Positions 16,866-25,511 of a stretch of DNA of 64,000 nucleotides are shown in pieces; position 1 is the stretch's first letter, and each line of letters starts with the position of its first letter. The DNA is taken from the NCBI GenBank assembly GCA_035525455.1, contig DATLEF010000174.1:1-64000 (forward strand). The letters run 5' to 3'. Under the pieces are notes generated by a model. The model was not told where the DNA came from. It searched no databases and worked only from the letters and a program-made list of their open reading frames with translations. The stretch is from JAQGMV01 sp035525455. Lineage in GTDB: Bacteria > Pseudomonadota > Gammaproteobacteria > Burkholderiales > SG8-41. Position numbers and translations under genes: made by a program.

Positions 16866-17639
16866 TTAGAGCACGCCCGAAAGACCACCGTCTACGTTGA
16901 CGCAGCAGCCGGTCACATAGCTTGCCGCATTTGACGCGAGAAACACGATCACGTTGGCCACTTCTTCGGCCTCACCCATGCGGCCGAGAGGCACTGTTTT
17001 TCCAGTGCTCTCGTAGTGGTCGCGCACCGACATACCGGTGCGCGCCGCGCGCCGCTCCTGCTGCATCGATTTGATTTTTCCGACCGCCACGGCGTTCACC
17101 AGGATATTGTCGGCCGCATATTCTTTGGACAGCGCCTTTGTGAGCGCAAGGCCGGCCGCCCTGCTGACCGTGGTCGGGAAAGAGCTCGCAAAAGGCTGTT
17201 TTGCGCCCACCATGTTCAGATTGATGATGCGGCCGCCGCCGTGTTTCTTCATGTGCGGGACCGCGGCGCGCGCAGTGCGGATCTGCGCGAAAACCTTGAT
17301 GTCGATATCGCGCTGCCACGCCGCATCCTCGACTTTCTCGAAAGGCTCCTGCCCGGTGCCACCCGCGTTGTTCACCACAATGTCGACGCGCCCGTACTTG
17401 CGCACCGTCTCCTCGATGAAGCGCTCCATGTCGCCCGCCTGAGATGCGTCCGCAACGATGGGCAGCACGTCGGCGCCCGCCTTCTTGAGCTCATCGGCAA
17501 ATGCATTGAGCACTTCGGCACGACGCGCGCAGAACGCAACCTTGACGCCTTCTTCGACGAGCCGTTTGACCGTTGCCTTACCGATGCCTTCGCTGCCGCC
17601 CGTCACGGCTGCGACCTTGCCACGCAATCCCAGATCCAT
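16866..17639 (-). CDS. SDR-family protein lacking the canonical catalytic residues
   Basis: A 257-residue short-chain dehydrogenase/reductase-fold protein. The cofactor motif TGGSEGIG (13-20) and NNAGG (90-94) are intact, so NAD(P) binding is likely. However, the usual Tyr-x3-Lys is Thr156-x3-Arg160 (in FPTTVSRAAG), and the expected Ser near position 143 is Met. It is therefore either a reductase with altered chemistry or a non-catalytic relative. The start at 17639 is supported by GAGGATC upstream. It is divergent from the D-2-hydroxyacid dehydrogenase gene, 71 bp apart. Confidence 0.85.
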   Translation of the reverse strand: MDLGLRGKVAAVTGGSEGIGKATVKRLVEEGVKVAFCARRAEVLNAFADELKKAGADVLPIVADASQAGDMERFIEETVRKYGRVDIVVNNAGGTGQEPFEKVEDAAWQRDIDIKVFAQIRTARAAVPHMKKHGGGRIINLNMVGAKQPFASSFPTTVSRAAGLALTKALSKEYAADNILVNAVAVGKIKSMQQERRAARTGMSVRDHYESTGKTVPLGRMGEAEEVANVIVFLASNAASYVTGCCVNVDGGLSGVL

Positions 17640-17710
17640 CGTGATCCTCTTCGTGCTGACGATGCCGGGCATTGTGACACAATGGCTCCGACCCGTAAGC
17701 GACATGAACG

Positions 17711-18682
17711 ATGATCATCGCTATCCCCGACGACTACCACGGCGTCGTACCGCTGCTGGATTGTTTCGCAACGCTGCGCGGCCACGATGTGCGCGTGTTC
17801 CGCGACGCGGCGCCGACGTTCGACGTGCTCGTTAAACTACTGCGGGACGCCGAGATCATCGTGCCGGTGCGCGAGCGCACGCTCTTTTCGCGCGAGCTCA
17901 TAGATGCCCTGCCGCGCCTCAAAATGTTCAGTCAGACCGGACGCAGCACGCATCACATCGACGTCGAAGCCTGCACCGCGCGCGGCATCGCGATCGCGGC
18001 CGGCAGTCATGCTTCGCCCTATACGGTGGCCGAGCACACGTGGGCGCTGGTCCTCGCAGCGTTGCGCCCCGTTCATGAAGACGCCGCGCTGATGAAGCAA
18101 GGAGAGTGGCGGCGCTCGTTCAGCCTGGGTTTGCGTGGCCGCACCCTCGGCATCTTCGGGCTGGGGAAGATCGGCGCGCTCGTCGCCGCGACCGGAGCAT
18201 CGTTCGGCATGCGCGTGCTGGTCTGGGGACGTGACGCGACACGCTCAGCGGCGACGCAGCTGGGTTACGAGGTCGCAGCCGATCAACGGGCGCTTTTCGC
18301 AGCCTCGGACGTGCTCAGCCTGCACCTGCGCCTCACACCCGAGACACGCGGGATCGTGACTGCCGCACACCTCGCTGCCATGAAGTCCGATGCTCTCCTC
18401 GTGAATACCGCCCGTGCAGAGCTCATCGGGCATGGCGCGCTCGAGCATGCGCTCACGCAAGGCCATCCCGGGCTTGCGGCGGTGGACGTGTACGAAGAAG
18501 AGCCGGTGCTGGGCGGCAATCATTCCCTGCTGCATCTCGACAATGCGCTTTGCACTCCGCACAGCGCGTGGCTCGAGAAAGCGACCTACGAGCTCTACTT
18601 CGGCGAAGCTTTCGCGAACGCAGCGGCGTTTGCAGCCGGCAAACCGGTGAAGCTCGTCAATCCGTCGGTCGTGCCGAGTTAA
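17711..18682 (+). CDS. D-2-hydroxyacid dehydrogenase family protein
   Basis: A 323-residue NAD-dependent 2-hydroxyacid dehydrogenase that interconverts 2-oxo and D-2-hydroxy acids. The nucleotide motif is GLGKIG (150-155), and the catalytic set is complete: Arg235 in NTARAELI, Glu264 in YEEEP, His284 in CTPHSAW. It belongs to the phosphoglycerate-dehydrogenase-like branch. Substrate is unknown; it is not in an obvious biosynthetic operon. Confidence 0.9.
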   Translation: MIIAIPDDYHGVVPLLDCFATLRGHDVRVFRDAAPTFDVLVKLLRDAEIIVPVRERTLFSRELIDALPRLKMFSQTGRSTHHIDVEACTARGIAIAAGSHASPYTVAEHTWALVLAALRPVHEDAALMKQGEWRRSFSLGLRGRTLGIFGLGKIGALVAATGASFGMRVLVWGRDATRSAATQLGYEVAADQRALFAASDVLSLHLRLTPETRGIVTAAHLAAMKSDALLVNTARAELIGHGALEHALTQGHPGLAAVDVYEEEPVLGGNHSLLHLDNALCTPHSAWLEKATYELYFGEAFANAAAFAAGKPVKLVNPSVVPS

Positions 18683-18808
18683 CCCGCGGCGATCCGGCAT
18701 TCGCAGTGCGTTCCGGCTTCGGGAGCACCCGAGCACTCGCGGTGTGGCGCGGAGTCGGATCAAAGGCGTTTTGCGATAAAATCTCTTTCACTTTTCCGAC
18801 GTACCGCG

Positions 18809-19057
18809 ATGACTCAATCCAAACTTTTTGACGACGAGCTGCAGGAAGCGATGCAACAGCTTTTCGACGAAACGATCGAAGCGATCCAGCTCGCCAAAGT
18901 CAGTCCGGACCTCGACGATCTAGCCGCCACATTCGCAGTGGCGCTTCTGAAGCTCGGCCTCGCCACAGGATTCGTCGAGCAGCGTCACCCGGGATTTGCG
19001 AAGGACGTCGAGGAAAAGCGGCAGCGCGTCATTGCTGCTTTGACTCAGAAACACTGA
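18809..19057 (+). CDS. Small acidic helical protein of unknown function
   Basis: An 82-residue soluble protein with no signal peptide, predicted mostly helical (QEAMQQLFDETIEAIQLAK, FAVALLKLGLATGF). I do not recognise a family. It is kept because it sits 5 bp upstream of the cysteine desulfurase gene in the same direction with matching codon use. An AT-rich element with GATAAAAT lies about 30 bp before its ATG. Confidence 0.6.
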   Translation: MTQSKLFDDELQEAMQQLFDETIEAIQLAKVSPDLDDLAATFAVALLKLGLATGFVEQRHPGFAKDVEEKRQRVIAALTQKH

Positions 19058-19062
19058 CGGCC

Positions 19063-20226
19063 GTGGAAGTCCCCATCTACCTCGATAACTCTGCTACGAC
19101 GCCGCTCGATCCGCGCGTGGTCGAGCGGATGCTGCCCTATCTCACGACCCATTTCGGCAATCCGGCGAGCACCACACACGAATTTGGCCGCATCGCCCTG
19201 CGCGCCGTCGAAGAAGCGCGCACCGAAGTCGCCGCGCTCCTCAACGCAGACGAACGCGCGATCGTATGGACCTCGGGCGCAACCGAATCGAACAATCTGG
19301 CAATCAAAGGCGCAGCTTCGGCGCTGCGCGCACGGGGCCGCCACCTCGTGACCGTAGAGACCGAGCACAAAGCGGTCCTCGACACGATGAAAGAGCTCGA
19401 GCGTAGCGGTTACGAGGTCACTTACCTCGCGCCGGATCCAAACGGACTCGTCGACGCCGCACAGTTCGAAGCCGCTCTGCGTCCGGACACCGTGCTGGCT
19501 TCGGTCATGCTCGTGAACAATGAAATCGGCGTCATACAGGACGTCGATGCGCTGGGCGCAGCATGCCGCGCTCACGGAGTCCTGTTCCACGTCGATGCAG
19601 CGCAGGCTACGGGCAAGGTCGCGATCGACGTGGCACGCACACCCATCGACCTGATGTCGCTCACCGCCCACAAGACTTACGGCCCCAAAGGGATCGGCGC
19701 ACTGTATGTCCGGCGCGAGCGGCACGTGAAGCTCGACGCACAGGTGCATGGCGGCGGACACGAACGCGGATTGCGCTCGGGCACACTCGCCACGCACCAG
19801 ATCGTCGGCATGGGCGAGGCTTTCCGCCTCGCACGCGAGGAGATGGCCCGCGAAGTGCCGCGCATGCGCGCGCTGCGGGACCGCCTGTGGCAGGGCCTGC
19901 GCGACTATCCGGAGCTGCGCGTGAACGGGGACATGGAGCGCCGCATCGCCAACAATCTGAATTTGAGCGTTGCAGTCGACAACTGTGACGCGCTGATCGC
20001 TTCCCTCACCGACATTGCGGTTTCGTCTACTTCGGCGTGCTCCTCGGGCAGTACGATGCCTTCGCACGTGCTGCAGGCGCTGGGCGTCGACGGCTCGAAC
20101 GCCATCCGTATCACCGTCGGGCGCTTCAATACCGAGCAAGAGATCGATTACGCCGTCGCCCATCTGCGGGAGAAGCTTCACGAATGCAGGGCGCGCCGCG
20201 ACTCTCCCGTGATGCTGGGCCACTGA
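19063..20226 (+). CDS. Cysteine desulfurase (NifS/IscS family)
   Basis: A 387-residue PLP enzyme that converts cysteine to alanine and a protein-bound persulfide, feeding Fe-S cluster or thiolation pathways. The start of the fold is YLDNSATTPLDP, the PLP Lys is Lys204 in TAHKTYGPKG, and the persulfide Cys is Cys326 in STSACSSGS. It is close in length to IscS (about 400). No iscU, iscA or hscBA is adjacent, so it is probably an additional desulfurase rather than the isc operon copy. The start is GTG. Confidence 0.92.
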   Translation: MEVPIYLDNSATTPLDPRVVERMLPYLTTHFGNPASTTHEFGRIALRAVEEARTEVAALLNADERAIVWTSGATESNNLAIKGAASALRARGRHLVTVETEHKAVLDTMKELERSGYEVTYLAPDPNGLVDAAQFEAALRPDTVLASVMLVNNEIGVIQDVDALGAACRAHGVLFHVDAAQATGKVAIDVARTPIDLMSLTAHKTYGPKGIGALYVRRERHVKLDAQVHGGGHERGLRSGTLATHQIVGMGEAFRLAREEMAREVPRMRALRDRLWQGLRDYPELRVNGDMERRIANNLNLSVAVDNCDALIASLTDIAVSSTSACSSGSTMPSHVLQALGVDGSNAIRITVGRFNTEQEIDYAVAHLREKLHECRARRDSPVMLGH

Positions 20227-20262
20227 GTGGCTGGCATCCGGGCCGTCCCGGCATTTAGTACG

Positions 20263-20337
20263 AACAGAGGGAAACCTAGTTTCCCCTCCGTAACCTCCCT
20301 CTCCTTCGGCGCTCTCTCGAGCGCTTCGGCGCCCTAC
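20263..20337. repeat. Dispersed palindromic repeat, copy A
   Basis: An intergenic element with a 7-bp hairpin (GGGAAAC 20269-20275, GTTTCCC 20279-20285) joined to CCCTCCGTAACCTCCC (20284-20299) and a second hairpin-prone GCGCT...AGCGC segment. The 16-bp core recurs exactly, in reverse complement, at 29325-29340, and related units lie at 29379-29406 and 29456-29490. Confidence 0.7.
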
Positions 20338-20396
20338 TCTTGTCTAACTTGCGTTCGTTGACACTGTGGCCGACGCTGGCTACCCTCAGCGCCTCC

Positions 20397-21677
20397 ATGG
20401 GAATGACCGCAGTAGAAAAAACACTGGCGCTGAAAAGCGGTGTACCAAGCGTCATGCCGGGTGATGTGGTCTATCCCGACCCCGACTTCGTCATGATTCA
20501 CGATGGCGTGGTGATGGCCGCCAAGCGCGAGCTCGACAGTCTCGGAATCAACAGGCTCGCGGCGCCGGAAAAAGTCGTGATGGTGACCGACCACGACGTC
20601 ATTTACGGCAGCGCACGCGCCGCGGAACGCGGAGCGTTCAACCGCCGCGCGGCCCAAGCCTGGGGCGTCAGGAATTTCTTCGACGTGGGGCGCGGCGGCC
20701 ACGGTCATATCTTCCCGATGGAAACCGGCATGCTCCTGCCGGGCATGTTCTATTTCGACAACGATCGCCACAGTACCAACGCAGGCGCAATCGGCGCTTT
20801 CGGGTTCCGCATGGGTAGCGAGATCAGCCGGGTGCTCGCCACCGGCACGAACTGGGTGATGGTTCCTAAAAGCGTGCGCCTCAGGATCAAAGGCCATCTG
20901 AAACCCGGCGTCCATGCACGCGATGTGGGATTACGCATCGCGGCACTTCTCGCGTCCGGCGCGCTGGAGGCCGATCTCGACTATCGCGTGCTCGAGTATG
21001 CGGGCGATCTCGATCAGTTCGATCTCGCGGCGCGGACTGCGCTCTGCTCGAGTCCCACCGAAATGCGCGCGTACGGCGTCTTCGTTCCGCCGTCCGAGGC
21101 CGTACTCGAGCGCGCGCAAGCGAAAGCGCAGCGGCTGTTCCGACCGGTGTACGCTGACCCGGATGCGCGCTACGAGGCCGACCTCGAGCTCGAAGTGAGC
21201 ACGCTCGAGCCGCAGATCGCGCTGCCCGGCGGTGTCGAACGCGCGGTGGATCTGAGCGAAGTCGCGGGCCGCAGAATCGACCACGTCTTCCTCGGCTCGT
21301 GCGGCTCGGGGATGTACGAAGACATGCAGGCCGCGGCCCGGATTCTCGAAGGCCGGCGGCTTGCTCCGCACGTGCGCATGTTCATCGCGCCGGGATCCGA
21401 AGCGTCGACGCAGCGCATGGCGCGCGAGGGCCTGCTGCAGATCTTTCTGGACGCCGGCGCAGTGATGCTTCCTGCGGGCTGCGGACCGTGCAATGACGCG
21501 GTGGTCGGCCCGGTGCATTCGGGCGAAGCGTCGATCTCCACCGCAGCCAACAACAACTCCGGCCGCTTCGGCGCCAGGGACGCAGCGCTTTATCTTGGAA
21601 GTCCCATGACGGTTGCTGCATCGGCGGTCGTTGGTGCGATCACCGATGCCCGCACGGTGATGACTGCTACGAGATGA
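20397..21677 (+). CDS. Aconitase-family dehydratase, large subunit (LeuC/DmdA-like)
   Basis: A 426-residue Fe-S hydro-lyase large subunit. The three cluster Cys are recognisable: one in LGSCGSG and two in PAGCGPCND. Other family segments are diverged: the usual Asp-Ser-His-Thr reads DNDRHSTNAGA, and the Asn-Arg-Asn-Phe active-site region reads AANNNSGRFG. It is therefore probably not 3-isopropylmalate isomerase itself; a substituted-malate dehydratase such as the dimethylmalate type is possible. The start is uncertain between ATG 20397 and ATG 20403. It overlaps the small-subunit gene by ATGA. Confidence 0.82.
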   Translation: MGMTAVEKTLALKSGVPSVMPGDVVYPDPDFVMIHDGVVMAAKRELDSLGINRLAAPEKVVMVTDHDVIYGSARAAERGAFNRRAAQAWGVRNFFDVGRGGHGHIFPMETGMLLPGMFYFDNDRHSTNAGAIGAFGFRMGSEISRVLATGTNWVMVPKSVRLRIKGHLKPGVHARDVGLRIAALLASGALEADLDYRVLEYAGDLDQFDLAARTALCSSPTEMRAYGVFVPPSEAVLERAQAKAQRLFRPVYADPDARYEADLELEVSTLEPQIALPGGVERAVDLSEVAGRRIDHVFLGSCGSGMYEDMQAAARILEGRRLAPHVRMFIAPGSEASTQRMAREGLLQIFLDAGAVMLPAGCGPCNDAVVGPVHSGEASISTAANNNSGRFGARDAALYLGSPMTVAASAVVGAITDARTVMTATR

Positions 21678-22216
21678 ATCCTGAATTCGCATGGCGCCTC
21701 GAAGGTCGCTGCTACAAGCTCGGGCACGACGTCCCACACGCCGGCGGCGTCGTGCCCAACGCCGTCATCGCCGGACGCTATTTCGAAGCGAAAGACATCG
21801 TCCCGCATCTCTTTGCGGAGACCGATCCGGGATTTCACGAGCGCTGCCGGCCCGGCGATATCATCGTCGCCGGTCGCAACTTCGGCATGGGACCGAAGAT
21901 GAACGGCTACATCGCGATGCAGGCGCTCGGCCTCGGACTCGTCTGCGAATCGATGCCTTTTCTCGCCTACCGGGCCGCTGTCGGTTGTGGGCTCCGCGTG
22001 ATGACCGACTGCATCAACGTCACGCAAATGTGCGAAACCGGCGACGAGCTCGAAATCGATTTCCGCAGCGGTTATTTCATGAATCACACGCGCGATCTGC
22101 GGCGCGAATATCCGCCGGTCCCCGACACGTTGCTCGCGCTGATCGAGCTCGGCGGCAACAGCGGCTGGCTCAAACAATGGTGGCAGTCGCAACAGCCCTC
22201 AAGCGCGTCGCGCTGA
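21674..22216 (+). CDS. Aconitase-family dehydratase, small subunit (LeuD/DmdB-like)
   Basis: A 180-residue swivel-domain subunit. The family motif appears as AGRNFGMGPKMNG, where LeuD has a Gly-x-Asn-Phe-Gly-x-Gly-Ser-Ser-Arg-Glu-His pattern. The Ser-Ser-Arg that binds the malate carboxylates is replaced by Pro-Lys-Met, again pointing to another substrate. Translational coupling (ATGA overlap) with the large subunit shows they form one enzyme. No leuA or leuB nearby. Confidence 0.82.
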   Translation: MNPEFAWRLEGRCYKLGHDVPHAGGVVPNAVIAGRYFEAKDIVPHLFAETDPGFHERCRPGDIIVAGRNFGMGPKMNGYIAMQALGLGLVCESMPFLAYRAAVGCGLRVMTDCINVTQMCETGDELEIDFRSGYFMNHTRDLRREYPPVPDTLLALIELGGNSGWLKQWWQSQQPSSASR

Positions 22217-23121
22217 CGCTCGCGTTCGTAACCGCCGGCGCGTACGCCCAAGCGCCCGCGCCGGCGAACCAATGCGGCGGCGTCTATGCCGATCCTGCAG
22301 TCGCGATCGAGGCGTGTTCGCGGGTCATCGAATTCGGCAGCCTCGATAAGCCCGATCTTGCCAAAGCCTACTATTCACGCGGCACGGAATGGGCACGGCA
22401 GGCTTCGTACGAGCGAGCGCTCGCGGATTACGATCTCGCGATACAGCTCGATCCCGATTTTCCCCTGCCCTATTACAACCGCGCCCTCGTCCTCTCTAAC
22501 AAGGGCGAGTCCGATCGTGCCATTGCGGACTATGACAGGGCGCTCAAGCTGAGGCCGAACGACTCCGACGGATACATTGCGCGTGCGGTCGAGTGGACGG
22601 TGAAAGGCGATTACAAGCGTGCCATCGCCGATTACGAAAACGTGGTACGCCTCGTTCCGGATTCGCTCGCGGGTTATTTCGGCCGTGGCCGCGCGCGCTT
22701 CTATGCCGGAGATTTCATGTCGGCGGCGTCGGACTTCTACCGCTCGCATCAGCTCGCGCCGTCGCTCTATACGGCAATCTGGCTTTTCCTCGCTCGCAAG
22801 CGCGCCGATATTCCGGGCGAGAAGACGCTCGCGGACGATGCCGGCACGAGCGGTTTCGGCGTGTGGCCCGCCCCTGTCGTGGGGCTATACCTCGGCAAAT
22901 CTCAACCCGATGCGGTAATGCGCTCCGCAACCCATCCCGATGCGACGCGGCAGCGCGACCTGCGCTGCGAAGCAAGCTTCTACGTCGGGCACTGGCACGT
23001 GCTGCGCGGGTCGCCCGAGCCCGCGGCCCAGCTTCTGCGCGAGGCCGAAGCGACGTGTCCGAGCACGTTCATCGAGCACGAAGGGGCAATCGCCGAGCTG
23101 CGCAGGCTCAGCCGTCGATAA
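22177..23121 (+). CDS. Exported TPR-repeat protein
   Basis: A 314-residue protein with a signal peptide (LKRVALTLAFVTAGAYAQ) and at least three tetratricopeptide repeats between about residues 55 and 170, e.g. DLAIQLDPDFPLPYYNRAL and DRALKLRPNDSDGYIARA. These are scaffolds for protein-protein contacts, here presumably in the periplasm. The chosen ATG at 22177 lies 40 bp inside the upstream small-subunit gene; GTG at 22180 is an equal alternative. It converges with the permease gene, with a 14-bp overlap. Partner unknown. Confidence 0.8.
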   Translation: MVAVATALKRVALTLAFVTAGAYAQAPAPANQCGGVYADPAVAIEACSRVIEFGSLDKPDLAKAYYSRGTEWARQASYERALADYDLAIQLDPDFPLPYYNRALVLSNKGESDRAIADYDRALKLRPNDSDGYIARAVEWTVKGDYKRAIADYENVVRLVPDSLAGYFGRGRARFYAGDFMSAASDFYRSHQLAPSLYTAIWLFLARKRADIPGEKTLADDAGTSGFGVWPAPVVGLYLGKSQPDAVMRSATHPDATRQRDLRCEASFYVGHWHVLRGSPEPAAQLLREAEATCPSTFIEHEGAIAELRRLSRR

Positions 23122-24439
23122 CATCCCGCGCTGCGGCGCGCTGCGCCGCAGTCGCACGGTAATAGAGGACGGTCAGCGCGAAGCCGGCCAGAAAGAGCGC
23201 CGTAAGCTCCGGATTGAAGTACGCGATCACGCCGAAACTGATAACGCTCAAGCCGAGCGCGATGAGCGGCAGAACGGGATAGAGCGGCGCGCGAAATGTC
23301 CGCTCGAGATCGGGCTCCACGCGACGCAGTCGAAAGAGCGCAAGCATGCTGCAGATATACATCGCTATGGCGCCGAGCGCCGAGAGGATGATCAACTGGC
23401 TCGTCGCACCCGATGCGAGCGCGCCGACGCCGAAAATACCAGTGGCGACGAGCGCACGGTGCGGCGTGCTGCGCGTCGCATGCAGCGCGGCCAGCTTCTT
23501 CGGCAGATAACCCGCCCGGGCCAGCGCAAACATCTGGCGCGAGCACGACAGGATAATGCCGTGGAATGACGCGAGGAGACCGAACAGGCCCACCGCGACC
23601 AGCATGTGTATCCACCCGCTCTGCCTGCCGACGACCATCGCCATCGCTTCCGGCAAAGGGTAATCGATGGCGCTCAAGGCGTGCCAGTCGCCTGCGCCGC
23701 CGGCCAATATCATCACGCCGAACGCGAGCACGACGAGCGTCAATATGCCTGAGATGTAGCCGCGCGGAATCGTGTAGCGCGGATTCCTGACTTCCTCGGC
23801 CGCCATCGCGACGCCTTCGATTGCAAGAAAGAACCAGATCGCAAACGGTATGGCAGCGAGCACGCCCGCGAATCCCGACGGCATCGCATCGGTGAGAAAA
23901 TTATCGACGCGAAATCCGGGCGCGACGACCAGCATGAATACAACCAGCTCCGCGACGGCGAGCACGGTGACGATCAGCTCGAAACGCACCGCCTGTTTCA
24001 CCCCGAGGATGTTGAGGCCTACGAACAGGACGTAAGCGACGATGCCGACGACGAGCACTGGAACCGACTCGAACTGGAAATGCACGTAGGCGCCCAGAGC
24101 CGCAGCGATCGCTGGAGGCGCCAGCGCAAACTCGACCAGCGTCGCATACCCTGCAACGAGCCCTCCGAACGGGCCGAATGCGCGCCTTGCGTACTCGAAA
24201 GGTCCGCCCGCGTGCGGAATTGCAGTCGTGAGCTCGGTGAAGCTGAATATGAAGCTCACGTAGAGGACCGCCACGATCACCGTCGTGTACAGAAAACCGA
24301 CCGTGCCTGCGGCAGCCCAGCCATAGCTCCAGCCGAAATACTCCCCGGAGATGACGAGACCGACGGCGAGGCTCCACAAGCCGACCACGCCGATTTCCGC
24401 GCGCAGCCGAGGCTGGGGACTCGCAGCTGGAGCGCTCAT
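23108..24439 (-). CDS. APC-superfamily permease, ethanolamine-permease-like
   Basis: A 443-residue inner-membrane transporter with about 12 helices of the amino acid-polyamine-organocation superfamily. The opening GLWSLAVGLVISGEYFGWSY and FAIWFFLAIEGVAMAAEEV are characteristic of the ethanolamine permease branch; many relatives carry amino acids instead. No ethanolamine ammonia-lyase genes are in the window. An ATP-grasp ligase gene lies 19 bp upstream on the same strand, suggesting an operon. Confidence 0.87.
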   Translation of the reverse strand: MSAPAASPQPRLRAEIGVVGLWSLAVGLVISGEYFGWSYGWAAAGTVGFLYTTVIVAVLYVSFIFSFTELTTAIPHAGGPFEYARRAFGPFGGLVAGYATLVEFALAPPAIAAALGAYVHFQFESVPVLVVGIVAYVLFVGLNILGVKQAVRFELIVTVLAVAELVVFMLVVAPGFRVDNFLTDAMPSGFAGVLAAIPFAIWFFLAIEGVAMAAEEVRNPRYTIPRGYISGILTLVVLAFGVMILAGGAGDWHALSAIDYPLPEAMAMVVGRQSGWIHMLVAVGLFGLLASFHGIILSCSRQMFALARAGYLPKKLAALHATRSTPHRALVATGIFGVGALASGATSQLIILSALGAIAMYICSMLALFRLRRVEPDLERTFRAPLYPVLPLIALGLSVISFGVIAYFNPELTALFLAGFALTVLYYRATAAQRAAARDVIDG

Positions 24440-24458
24440 GCGAAAAGTCGAACTGACG

Positions 24459-25466
24459 CTAGTGCTCGCGCGTAAGCGCCGAGCGCACGATCGTGGAAAT
24501 CAGATCGGCATAAGGCACGCCGGCGAAGCAGCGGTCGCGCCCGAAAGTATCGCGCGTGAGATCGGGATTCGGGTTCGCTTCGAGAAAGACGAGCTTCCCG
24601 TCGGCCGTGAGGCGATAGTCGATGCGCGCGTAATCGCGGAGCTTCAGTGCGTGGAAAATGCGGCGGCTCGCGTCAGCCACCTGCGCTCGAAGCGCCTCTG
24701 ACAGCTTCGCCTCGCGGTAACTGATCCGCCATTTCGTGCGATAGCGCGCATCGTTTTTCACCCGCGAGGTGGAGAACGACGGCGCGCTTCGGCCGCGCCG
24801 GCCCACCACCAGCTCGAGCGGCGGCATCACCTCCGGCGTATTGCCCAGAAGCGCCACGAAAAGGTCCCGACCCGGCACGTACTGCTCGCACATGAGCGCA
24901 TCGTGCCCGCGCCGATGCAGCACCTGCAGCCGCCGCGTGAGCGCGCGTTCGCCGCGTACCAGCGCGCCACTGCTGATTTCGTCGGAACCGTCTCCGAATT
25001 GAGGCTTCACGATGAGCGGAAAGCTGAGCGCGTCGAGCGACGGTCGATGGCCATTCACGAGGCTGTGGGGCGCGACCGCAATGCCGAGCTCGCCCACGAC
25101 CTGCTTCGCGAGCGCTTTGTCGCGGGCGATCTGCATGCCGTGCGGGCCCGCGCCGGTGTAGCGTAGCCGCATCATTTCGAGCATGCCGGCAATGGAGGAA
25201 TCGAGCCGGCGATCCCCGGCGATCCATTCGGTGAGATTGAAGACGAGGCGCGGTTTAAGCGCGCGCAGCGCCTCGATCGTCGGCGTAATCGCGGGATCGA
25301 ACGGCACGATGCTCACCCCGCGGTCCTGTCGCCGCAGCGCTTCGCACACGTGCCACTCCATGGTGCCGCGCTCGAGAACGAACTCGCCCGCTTTGTCGAC
25401 GTCGCCGACTTCCTCATCGACAAGCACGGCGATGTCGCAGCCCTCGCAGCCGTCGTCGCGAGTCAT
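24459..25466 (-). CDS. ATP-grasp ligase, D-Ala-D-Ala ligase-like
   Basis: A 335-residue ATP-grasp enzyme of the D-alanine-D-alanine ligase type. ATP/Mg segments include PLIVKPQFGDGSDEI near residue 150, MCEQYVPGRDLFVALLG and YARIDYRL, with LEANPNPDL near the end supplying Mg ligands. It is not in a cell-division (dcw) cluster, so it may ligate other amino acids, make a dipeptide, or modify a peptide. It probably forms an operon with the permease downstream. N-terminal residues 1-20 include two Cys (EGCD region). Confidence 0.83.
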   Translation of the reverse strand: MTRDDGCEGCDIAVLVDEEVGDVDKAGEFVLERGTMEWHVCEALRRQDRGVSIVPFDPAITPTIEALRALKPRLVFNLTEWIAGDRRLDSSIAGMLEMMRLRYTGAGPHGMQIARDKALAKQVVGELGIAVAPHSLVNGHRPSLDALSFPLIVKPQFGDGSDEISSGALVRGERALTRRLQVLHRRGHDALMCEQYVPGRDLFVALLGNTPEVMPPLELVVGRRGRSAPSFSTSRVKNDARYRTKWRISYREAKLSEALRAQVADASRRIFHALKLRDYARIDYRLTADGKLVFLEANPNPDLTRDTFGRDRCFAGVPYADLISTIVRSALTREH

Positions 25467-25511
25467 CCGGAGATTCTAACCCGGGCGCTTTCTTTGTACA
25501 ACTGTGCCGCG

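Noticed and set aside
19063..20226. Naming the cysteine desulfurase iscS
   Set aside because: No iscR, iscU, iscA or hsc genes surround it, so only the family can be stated.
20397..22216. Assignment as leuC/leuD of leucine synthesis
   Set aside because: Substrate-binding motifs of both subunits differ and no leuA/leuB is linked.
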